Positions 49,561 to 56,537 of a stretch of 64,000 nucleotides of DNA are shown here, in pieces (the first letter of the stretch is position 1; the number at the start of each line of letters is the position of its first letter). The DNA is from Phycisphaerales bacterium (lineage in GTDB: Bacteria > Planctomycetota > Phycisphaerae > Phycisphaerales > UBA1924). The stretch covers positions 124,001 through 188,000 of the forward strand of contig JANQNW010000019.1 of assembly GCA_028279375.1 (NCBI GenBank), read 5' to 3'. The notes under the pieces are model-generated. The model searched no databases, was not told where the DNA came from, and was given only the letters and a program-made list of their open reading frames with translations. A program made the translations under genes and the position numbers.

Positions 49561-49639
49561 GCCAACGATGTCGGCGACGCCGACGTCTCACTGAAATTTC
49601 AGCAGGGGGACGTTGATCCGGACGGCGCCACGCGGGTCC

Positions 49640-50344
49640 TTATTGGGCGTTGGCGGGTTCGGCGCTTGTCGCCATGGCCCAGGCCCGCAGACGCTCATGC
49701 AGCGTCTTCTCGACATCATCGACGGGCTGACTCGCGTCGATCACGAGGTGCCGAGCCGGATCGCGCTTCGCCTGATCGAGATATCCCTGGCGCACGCGCC
49801 GGAAGTACTCCTCACCGCGCGCTTCGATGCGATCCAGCGTCGCGCCGAGGCGCGCCGTCGTGATCGACTCATCGACATCGAAGATCACCACGAGATCAGG
49901 ACGGGTCTCACCGCAGACCACATCCGCGACGATCTCGATGTCGCCGATCGGCAGACCGCCCGCGGCGCCCTGATACGCGAGCGTGCTTGAGATGAACCGA
50001 TCCGCCAGCACGAGCTCGCCGCGCGCCAGCGCCGGCCGGATGTGCTGACGAACCAACTGCGCCCGGCTCGCCATGTACAGCAGCATCTCGGTGTGCAGAC
50101 TCATGCACGTGAGTTCGCGATCGAGCAGAATGTCGCGAATGCGTTCACCCGTCTCGGTGCCGCCCGGCTCGCGCACCTCGCACACCGTCATCTCGGCCGC
50201 TCGGCACGCCCGCGCGAAGCGGATGTACTGCGTCGTCTTGCCGGATCCGTCCGGCCCGTCGAACACCAGGAACCGCCCGTGCAGGCGGCTGACCCAACTC
50301 ATGTCCTGACTGTCCGCAGAGTTCACGTTGTGGCGCTCATCCAT
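49640..50344 (-). CDS. tmk: Thymidylate kinase
   Basis: Tmk makes dTDP from dTMP. The protein has the P-loop FDGPDGSGKTTQYIRFA (P-loop residues 29-38 of the 234-residue form), VCEVREPGGTETGERIRDIL, the DRF motif in LADRFISSTLAYQGAAGG, and a LID region with LDRIEARGEEYFRRVRQGY. I chose the ATG at 50344; an in-frame ATG at 50302 would give a normal 220-residue Tmk and cannot be excluded. GCTACGTT lies 12 nt before 50344, in favour of that start. It is divergent from metG and its end is 79 nt from the FKBP gene start. Confidence 0.93.
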   Translation of the reverse strand: MDERHNVNSADSQDMSWVSRLHGRFLVFDGPDGSGKTTQYIRFARACRAAEMTVCEVREPGGTETGERIRDILLDRELTCMSLHTEMLLYMASRAQLVRQHIRPALARGELVLADRFISSTLAYQGAAGGLPIGDIEIVADVVCGETRPDLVVIFDVDESITTARLGATLDRIEARGEEYFRRVRQGYLDQAKRDPARHLVIDASQPVDDVEKTLHERLRAWAMATSAEPANAQ

Positions 50345-50418
50345 GATCGTGAGGAAAACGTAGCGAAAAGACGCGCCTCGCGCCCGAAATCGGACGCCGT
50401 GTGGAGAACCGACCAACG

Positions 50419-50434
50419 TGGCGGTTCACCGCCA
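50419..50434. promoter_or_regulatory. Interrupted palindrome between tmk and metG
   Basis: TGGCGGTTCACCGCCA has two perfect 7-bp arms around TC. It stands about 75 nt from the tmk start and 115 nt from metG in a 204-nt divergent gap. It could be an operator; this is inference. Confidence 0.35.
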
Positions 50435-50529
50435 GGGAAAGTCTAGGTTCGCCGCCGGCGCATCGCGTCCGCGACCGCCCCGATTCCAGCCTCCGCAGGC
50501 CCGATTCGGCGACCGCGGGACCCGGCGCT

Positions 50530-50548
50530 CACTACAATCGCGGGCCCC
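50530..50548 (+). promoter_or_regulatory. -10-like box just upstream of metG
   Basis: CACTACAAT ends with TACAAT at 50533-50538, five of six bases of TATAAT. Ten bases separate it from the metG ATG and no Shine-Dalgarno is present. A transcript would have a leader of only a few bases. Confidence 0.45.
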
Positions 50549-52159
50549 ATGACCAGCCAATCAAGCCAATCGACGTACTACGTCACGACGCCCATCTACT
50601 ACGTCAACGACAAGCCCCACATCGGCCATTGCTACACAACGCTGGTCGCCGATGTCGCCGCCCGCTTTGCGCGCTTCACCGGCCGCGACGCCTTTTTCCT
50701 CACCGGCACCGATGAGCACGCCGAAAAGGTCGTCGAATCGGCGCAGAAGAACAGCGTCACCCCGATCCAGTGGGCCGATCAGAACGCCGCCGAGTTCGAG
50801 AAGGCGTTCGCCGACCTCAACTGCTCCAACGACGACTTCATCCGGACGACCCAGCCCCGCCACACCGAGAAGGTCCAGGCGTATATCGCCCGGATGCAGG
50901 AGAAGGGGGACGTCTACCTCGGCGACTATGTCGGCTGGTTCGATCCCTCCCAGGAGGAATACGTCACCGAAAACGTCGCGCGCGAACACGATTACAAGTC
51001 CCCCGTCACCGGCAGGGACCTCGTCAAACGCACCGAGCGCAACTACTTCTTCAAGCTCTCCGCCTACCAGGAACAACTGCTCGCCCACATCGAGAAGAAC
51101 CCCGGCTTCATCAAGCCCGAGGGCCGGCGCAACGAAGTCCTCGGACGCATTCGCGACGGCCTCCAGGATGTGCCCATCTCCCGCGCCGTCGATGAGAACG
51201 ACCCCGCGAGCCAGTGGGGCATCCTCATGCCCGAAGATCCGACGCACCGCATCTACGTCTGGATCGATGCGCTCATCAACTATCGCTCGGCGGTCGACAC
51301 CGACGAGCGCCGCCGATACTGGCCCGCCGATGTTCATCTCATCGCGAAGGACATCCTCTGGTTCCACGCCGTCATCTGGCCGTGCATGCTCATGTCCCTC
51401 GGACTCGAGTTGCCCGGCTGCGTCTACGCGCACTCCTACTGGATCCGCGAAGGACGCAAGATGAGCAAGAGCCTCGGCAACTTTGTCGATCTCCCGACCA
51501 TCGACGCCTACTGCGACAAGTTCGGACGCGACGCCTTTCGCTGGTTCCTCGTCACGCAGGGACCGATGGGCGCCAACGACTCCGACTTCGCGCATTCCAA
51601 GTTCGTCGAGGTGTACAACGCCGATCTCGCCAACGGCATGGGCAACGCCGCCAGCCGTGTCTCGAACATGATCGGCAAGTACTTCGACGGCGCCTGCCCC
51701 GATCCCCAGGGCCGCACCACATGGGACGACTACGACTGGCCCGCGCTTGCATCGGCAGCAGTCGAGAATGCGCTCGCCCGAGCAGATGAGATGGACCTTC
51801 CCGGCGCGCTCGCCGAAGGCGTCAAGCTCGCGGCGCAGGTCGATGGCTTCATCCACAAGACCGAGCCCTTCAAGCTCGCCAGGGACGAATCGAAACTCCC
51901 CGATGTCGGCGTGATCCTCTACCAGTGCGCCGAAGCCCTGCGCATCGCCAGCCTGATCATGTGGCCGGCGATTCCCGATCGCGCCGCAGAGATCTGGAAG
52001 CGTTTTAGCTGCGACATCGACCCCGCGCGCGTCTCGATCGCCGAACTCGCGCAGTGGGGGGGATTGAAGCCCGGCGACTCCATCGTCAAGGGCGATCCGC
52101 TTTTCATGCGCGCCGATCCGAAGGAAGCCGCCCCGGAGCCTGCGGAAGCCTCGGCATGA
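50549..52159 (+). CDS. metG: Methionyl-tRNA synthetase (zinc-knuckle-lacking type)
   Basis: Class I synthetase that charges tRNA(Met). The 536-residue protein has the HIGH motif in NDKPHIGHCYTTLVAD, the connective-peptide segment VGWFDPSQEEYVTENV, SAYQEQLLAHIEKNPGFI, WGIL-type region PEDPTHRIYVWIDALINY, and KMSKS in GRKMSKSLGN, followed by the helical anticodon-binding domain. The Cys pairs that hold zinc in many bacterial MetRS are absent, as in the zinc-less subgroup. It lacks the C-terminal EMAP-like tRNA-binding domain. The stop overlaps the start of the DUF2007-type gene (ATGA). Confidence 0.96.
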   Translation: MTSQSSQSTYYVTTPIYYVNDKPHIGHCYTTLVADVAARFARFTGRDAFFLTGTDEHAEKVVESAQKNSVTPIQWADQNAAEFEKAFADLNCSNDDFIRTTQPRHTEKVQAYIARMQEKGDVYLGDYVGWFDPSQEEYVTENVAREHDYKSPVTGRDLVKRTERNYFFKLSAYQEQLLAHIEKNPGFIKPEGRRNEVLGRIRDGLQDVPISRAVDENDPASQWGILMPEDPTHRIYVWIDALINYRSAVDTDERRRYWPADVHLIAKDILWFHAVIWPCMLMSLGLELPGCVYAHSYWIREGRKMSKSLGNFVDLPTIDAYCDKFGRDAFRWFLVTQGPMGANDSDFAHSKFVEVYNADLANGMGNAASRVSNMIGKYFDGACPDPQGRTTWDDYDWPALASAAVENALARADEMDLPGALAEGVKLAAQVDGFIHKTEPFKLARDESKLPDVGVILYQCAEALRIASLIMWPAIPDRAAEIWKRFSCDIDPARVSIAELAQWGGLKPGDSIVKGDPLFMRADPKEAAPEPAEASA

Positions 52160-52776
52160 TCAGCGTTCGCAAGTTCCCGAACTCAGTCGCGGCGCAACGC
52201 GCTGTTGATTTCCTCAAGGCCAACGGCGTGCCGGCGACGCTCGTCAATCAGCACATCGCAGGAGGCCTCGGACTCCCCGGTGCGCGATTCACCCAGATCG
52301 AACTGGTCGTCCCGGACAAGGCGATCCGCGAGCAGGCGATCAGGCTGCTCGAACAGTTCGACGCAGAGCCCGTCGAACCGCTCGAGAACGTCGAGGATGT
52401 CGCGCACTCGCCCGATATCTCGACGCTTGATCCGAAGAAGTATGTCGTCAACTGCCCGGCCTGCAATGCCCAGCTTCCGCTCGACGCCGGGCTCCTCGCC
52501 TGCCCCGAGTGCGGCGAAGGCGTCGACGTCATCGAGTTGATCATCGAGCGCTACGGCCCCGAAGCGCTCGTCTCCTGCTACCAGATGCACCAGCAGGATC
52601 TCGACGCGCTCGAATCCAACGACCTCTCCGAGGCGTCCGACGTGCTCGAGCGCCTCAGCGAGCACATCAAATCACGATTCCAATGCCCCAGCTGCAAAGC
52701 GGATCTGACGAATGAGCCCGTTCGCGGCCGCTGCAGCCACTGCGGCAGCCTCTACGACAAGGACAACCCAAGGTAG
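52156..52776 (+). CDS. DUF2007 (putative signal-transducing) protein with zinc ribbons
   Basis: A 206-residue protein. The first 75 residues resemble DUF2007 (VRKFPNSVAAQRAVDFLKAN, then RFTQIELVVPDKAIREQAIR), followed by one zinc ribbon (CPACNAQLPLDAGLLACPEC at about 98-117) and another at the C-terminus (CPSCKADLTNEPVRGRCSHC), with a helical linker between. DUF2007 is proposed to be a GlnB-like signalling domain; the combination with ribbons is common in planctomycetes, and the role is unknown. Its start overlaps the metG stop by four bases, so it is translationally coupled to metG. Confidence 0.82.
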   Translation: MISVRKFPNSVAAQRAVDFLKANGVPATLVNQHIAGGLGLPGARFTQIELVVPDKAIREQAIRLLEQFDAEPVEPLENVEDVAHSPDISTLDPKKYVVNCPACNAQLPLDAGLLACPECGEGVDVIELIIERYGPEALVSCYQMHQQDLDALESNDLSEASDVLERLSEHIKSRFQCPSCKADLTNEPVRGRCSHCGSLYDKDNPR

Positions 52777-52817
52777 AAGCCGCGCTCTTGCGTCATCGCC
52801 CGGCGCCTGTTCTCCTC

Positions 52818-53456
52818 ATGGCAGACATGAATTTCGAAGACGGCCCATCCTATGAAGACGTCAGGCGCTACTTCCGCGCTGAACGCGCCGGCGCACTCCA
52901 GTTCGGAGAGCACGTGCGCGAACTTCAGTTCGTCACCGATAATGAAACCGGCGTCATCGTCGCGCCCGTGATGGTCGCCGTCTTCGACTTCCCCGACGCC
53001 ACGCTCTTCGTACCCGAGGAAGCCGAGGACGCCATCCAGGTCCTCGTCACACCCGAACACATCGAAGACGAGAACATCGCCGCGATCGACCGATGGCGCA
53101 TCCACCATGGCGAGCCCATCGACGTCCGCTGGGCGAAACTCTACATCGACTCCGTTAAGTACGGCCCCGTCGTCTTCGATGGCGACGCCTTCATGACGCA
53201 CAACGAGATGGCGCCCGCCGAGCCCGCAATCTGCAGGGAGCTCAACGCCGATCGAGAAGGCCTCAAGCGCCTCTGCGAGAAGTTCGGGCGCACCGAAGTC
53301 GCCGAGCCCCTCTGCGTCGGCCTCGACGCCGACGGCCTGCACGTCCGAGCCCGCTTCGGACTCGTCCGCATACCCTTCGATCACACCGCATCCGATCCCG
53401 ACGAGGCAAAGCGCCTGGTCGAATCGATGCGCCAGAAAATCGGCGCCGCCGAATAG
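52818..53456 (+). CDS. Unrecognised cytoplasmic protein
   Basis: A 212-residue soluble protein that I do not recognise. It has no signal peptide or membrane segment. Segments include RRYFRAERAGALQFGEHVRE, VMVAVFDFPDATLFVPEEAE, RWRIHHGEPIDVRWAKLYID and, near the end, VAEPLCVGLDADGLHVRARF and RIPFDHTASDPDEAKRLVES. The second half resembles in outline the C-terminal domain of heme-utilisation (DUF2470) proteins, but too weakly to claim. It lies between the DUF2007 gene and kbl on the same strand, with gaps of 41 and 42 nt, so it is probably part of the metG operon. The ATG at 52818 has no strong Shine-Dalgarno; an earlier ATG at 52788 is possible. Confidence 0.65.
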   Translation: MADMNFEDGPSYEDVRRYFRAERAGALQFGEHVRELQFVTDNETGVIVAPVMVAVFDFPDATLFVPEEAEDAIQVLVTPEHIEDENIAAIDRWRIHHGEPIDVRWAKLYIDSVKYGPVVFDGDAFMTHNEMAPAEPAICRELNADREGLKRLCEKFGRTEVAEPLCVGLDADGLHVRARFGLVRIPFDHTASDPDEAKRLVESMRQKIGAAE

Positions 53457-53498
53457 GCCCTGCGAATTCTCAGATCAGTTCAGCCCGGATCAGCAACC

Positions 53499-54707
53499 AT
53501 GACCATCGCCACCGAGCACGCATTCGCCGCACGCACCAACGCCATCCTCGCCGACCTTCAGGACAAGGGCGAGTACAAGCGCCTCCAGATGATCGAAGGC
53601 CCGATGGGCCCGACGGTGAAACTGCGCGACTACGGCGAGTGCCTCTGCTTCTGCTCCAACAACTACCTCGGCCTCGCCAACCATCCCGAAGTCGTCGAAG
53701 CAGGTCTCCAGGGAATCCGCGACTTCGGCGCCGGCACCGCCTCCGTCCGATTTATCTGCGGCAGCTTCAGCCCGCACGAACGACTCGAGTCGCGCATCGC
53801 GCAGCTCATGGATCAGGAAGCCTCGTACACCTTCGTCTCCTGCTGGAACGCCAACGAGGCGATCTTCCCCACGCTCTGCGATCCCGGCGACATCATCATC
53901 TCAGATGAACTCAACCACGCCTCCATCATCGACGGCATCCGTCTCGCCACCTCGATCAAGAAGGGCATCCACAAGACCGTCTACAAGCACGCCGACATGA
54001 ACTCGCTCCGCGAGAAACTCGAAACGGCGCGCGCCAATCCCGATGTCTCCGGCGTCATCTGGGTCGTCACCGACGGCGTCTTCTCCATGGAGGGCGACCT
54101 CCCGCCGCTCCCTGAAATACGCGCGCTCTGCACCGAGTTCGACGCGCTGCTCATCGTCGATGACTCCCACGGCACAGGCGTCATGGGCGAGACCGGCCGC
54201 GGCGTCCATGAGCACTACGGCATGAAGGGCGCCGAGATCGACTTCTTCACCGGCACCCTCGGCAAGGCGCTCGGCGGCGGCGCCGGCGGATTCATCGCCG
54301 GACCGAAGAACGCCATCGACCTCATCGTTCAGCGCGGCCGGCCGACGCTCTTCTCTAACGCCCTCCCCGTCACCGTCGCCTACAGCGCAGACAAAGCCAT
54401 CGAGATCCTCATGCGCGAACCCGAGCGCGTGCAGAAACTCCGCGACAACGTCGCCAAGGCGCGCGAAGGCATCCGCAAAATCGGCTTCGATTGTCTCGAA
54501 TCGCCCACCGCGATCTGTCCCATCATCGTGGGCGAGACGTCGAAAGCCATCTCGATGAGCAAACGCCTGCTTGAACTCGGCGTGTTCGTAATCGGCTTCG
54601 GCTATCCGGTGGTGCCCGAGGGTGAAGCGCGACTGCGCGTGCAGATCTCCGCCGCGCACGAGTCGTCGCACATCGACGGGCTTATCAACGCCCTCAGCAA
54701 ACTCTGA
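53499..54707 (+). CDS. kbl: Glycine C-acetyltransferase (2-amino-3-ketobutyrate CoA ligase)
   Basis: PLP enzyme that converts 2-amino-3-ketobutyrate and CoA to glycine and acetyl-CoA in threonine breakdown. The 402-residue protein shows CFCSNNYLGLANHPEVVEAG, GAGTASVRFICGSFSPHERL, IISDELNHASIIDGIRLATS, the Asp-Asp-Ser-His strand LLIVDDSHGTGVMG, and the PLP Lys in FTGTLGKALGGGAGGFIAG. The wording RFICG and NHASIIDG fits Kbl better than BioF, ALAS or SPT. No threonine dehydrogenase gene is adjacent. It closes the metG run; the stop is 6 nt from the stop of the convergent PilZ gene. Confidence 0.93.
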   Translation: MTIATEHAFAARTNAILADLQDKGEYKRLQMIEGPMGPTVKLRDYGECLCFCSNNYLGLANHPEVVEAGLQGIRDFGAGTASVRFICGSFSPHERLESRIAQLMDQEASYTFVSCWNANEAIFPTLCDPGDIIISDELNHASIIDGIRLATSIKKGIHKTVYKHADMNSLREKLETARANPDVSGVIWVVTDGVFSMEGDLPPLPEIRALCTEFDALLIVDDSHGTGVMGETGRGVHEHYGMKGAEIDFFTGTLGKALGGGAGGFIAGPKNAIDLIVQRGRPTLFSNALPVTVAYSADKAIEILMREPERVQKLRDNVAKAREGIRKIGFDCLESPTAICPIIVGETSKAISMSKRLLELGVFVIGFGYPVVPEGEARLRVQISAAHESSHIDGLINALSKL

Positions 54708-54713
54708 CTCGGA

Positions 54714-55076
54714 TCAAGCCGCGAACTTGAAGTCGGTCACGCTCGAGCAGCAGCGCGCGATCTCCGCAAGCGCTGACGCCTGCTCCGGAGCGCACGCGTC
54801 GAACGACACCCCGACCATGTGACGCAGCATGCCCTCGCGACGACGCCACACGCAGCGCGCCTGCACGATCGCGACCGTCCCGCCGAATCGCAGTGTCATC
54901 AGACGGGCCTCGCCATCCCTCCACGGGCGAAGCGTCAGGATCCGCGCTCCGCGCGGCGACAGATCGACCACGCGACCGCGATTGCAGCGCACGCCGCCGA
55001 CATGCACGCGCCCCGACTGACGACGATTCGCATCCGCCGCGCGCGCATCCTGAATGGAAAGAGCGTCACTGTTCAT
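54714..55076 (-). CDS. PilZ domain protein
   Basis: A 120-residue protein dominated by one PilZ-like domain. RRQSGRVHVGG fits the RxxxR c-di-GMP motif and VVDLSPRGARILTL fits the D-x-S-x-x-G motif; QARCVWRRREGMLRHMVGVS matches the closing strands. If the motifs are functional it binds cyclic di-GMP and regulates motility, adhesion or polysaccharide output. It stands alone, convergent with kbl and 104 nt downstream of the EEP-family gene. No Shine-Dalgarno is clear. Confidence 0.78.
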   Translation of the reverse strand: MNSDALSIQDARAADANRRQSGRVHVGGVRCNRGRVVDLSPRGARILTLRPWRDGEARLMTLRFGGTVAIVQARCVWRRREGMLRHMVGVSFDACAPEQASALAEIARCCSSVTDFKFAA

Positions 55077-55180
55077 CCCGCGATTTCAATCGGCGCACAG
55101 CACATCGGCGTCCAGACGCCATCTGCGGAATCACACGACTCTGAAGAAAGCGTTGCCGATCGCGCGGACTGGGTCGTGCC

Positions 55181-55852
55181 TCAGCAGCTCGCCGCGTCCG
55201 GTAGCTCGATCGAAAGTCCGAGATGATCGCTGCCCGGAATCGGGAACGTCCGAACCCCCGTGTCCCACGCATCCACGCGCGATGCGAGATCGGGCGGGCA
55301 CAACGCATGATCCACAGCGACCGGCGACCACACGTGACCGAACGGCCACGTGCCGCGTCTCTCGCCATCGAGATGATCGACACGCCGCCAGGGCGAAGCG
55401 CTCTTCTGGAATCGACGCCAGACGCGCTCAAAGGACGCCGTATTGAAATCCCCGATCGTCAGCGCGTAATCATCCTCGGCGATGTCCTGCACACGCTCGG
55501 CCAAGGCGCCGAGCTGACGCTCCCGCCTTCCGAGGCGCCAGGGGAGATAGGGGGCGACCATGTGCACCGGCAACAGATGCAGTGATCCGACATTGCATTC
55601 CAGCCAGCCATCCGTTCCGTCGCCTTCGAACTGGACTTCCAGGGAGTCCGAAGCATGCACCGCGATCGGCATGCCGTCGGCGCGCGTCACGCCCATCGCC
55701 CGGCGTTCCGGGAGCGACTCATGCGCGAAGCGATCCCAGCGTCGGGTCGCCTCGATCAGCACGACGACATCGCCTCGCTGGGCCGCTATGGCGCGCATCG
55801 CCGCCCGTGGCGTCGGGTTCAAACAGCAGATGTTGGCGGCTATGACTCGCAC
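55181..55852 (-). CDS. Endonuclease/exonuclease/phosphatase family protein
   Basis: A 223-residue member of the EEP superfamily. The metal-binding and catalytic residues are present: Asn in VIAANICCLNPTPRA, Glu in VVVLIEATRRWDRF, the His in LHLLPVHMVAPYL, GDFN in ALTIGDFNTASFERVW, and the final Asp-His in PGSDHLGLSIEL. No signal peptide or membrane segment is seen, though many relatives have them. Substrate may be nucleic acid or a phosphorylated lipid or sugar. The GTG start has GGAGA 6 nt upstream. It is divergent from the thioredoxin-like gene. Confidence 0.85.
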   Translation of the reverse strand: MRVIAANICCLNPTPRAAMRAIAAQRGDVVVLIEATRRWDRFAHESLPERRAMGVTRADGMPIAVHASDSLEVQFEGDGTDGWLECNVGSLHLLPVHMVAPYLPWRLGRRERQLGALAERVQDIAEDDYALTIGDFNTASFERVWRRFQKSASPWRRVDHLDGERRGTWPFGHVWSPVAVDHALCPPDLASRVDAWDTGVRTFPIPGSDHLGLSIELPDAASC

Positions 55853-56065
55853 ACTGTCTCCGCGCAGGATCTCACATGGACCCCGCCCCTGAGGGAGATA
55901 CTACGCTCGCCGGCCCCTGGGGTTCATCCTCGTTCTCGGACCTCTCGAGCGGCTCTTGGAGCCCGCCGGGAATGACGATCCACTCCGGGAGGTTCTCCCT
56001 CAGCGGCGCCGCCTCACGCTCCGCTCGACCCCTCTATCCTTCTGCGGCCTCAGAGAGACCCACCG

Positions 56066-56536
56066 TTGAATCGCGAGAAGACCATCAACCTGATCCTCCT
56101 CGGCCTGATGCTCATCGGCATCAGCCTCGTGGCGATTCGCCAGTTCCAGCTCAGCCGCGGCGCCCCGGTCCCGGCGATGTTCAGCGCGAAACTCGATCTC
56201 GAGCGCGCCGTCGAAGTCGCGGAGCAGCAGGACAAGTACGTCTTCGCCGTCGCCTCAGCCAACTGGTGCGGCGCCTGCCAGGTCTACAAGCGCGGGGCCC
56301 TCGCCGACGAGCGCGTCAGCCAGTGGATGAGCGAGCACGCCATTCCAGTCTTCATCGATGTTGATCAATCACAGGATGCGGCCCGCGTGCTTCGCGTCGG
56401 CCCCATTCCATCGACGTATGTGCTCAAGGGCAAGACGATCGTCGGACAGGTCGATGGAGCCGTCGGCGCCGATGCGCTGCTGGATTGGCTCGATCGCGTC
56501 GATGCGCTCGCCGCCGCCGAAGACTACGACGGCTGA
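56066..56536 (+). CDS. Membrane-anchored thioredoxin-like protein
   Basis: A 156-residue protein with an N-terminal membrane anchor (INLILLGLMLIGISLVAI) and a thioredoxin-fold domain outside the membrane. The active site is WCGAC at residues 67-71, and the cis-Pro is in VGPIPSTYVLKGKTI. This suggests disulfide exchange on exported proteins or a DsbD-gamma/DsbE-like role. The TTG at 56066 is the only start that keeps the anchor; no strong Shine-Dalgarno precedes it. It is convergent with the M16 gene, with a single base between the stops. Confidence 0.8.
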   Translation: MNREKTINLILLGLMLIGISLVAIRQFQLSRGAPVPAMFSAKLDLERAVEVAEQQDKYVFAVASANWCGACQVYKRGALADERVSQWMSEHAIPVFIDVDQSQDAARVLRVGPIPSTYVLKGKTIVGQVDGAVGADALLDWLDRVDALAAAEDYDG

Positions 56537-56537
56537 C

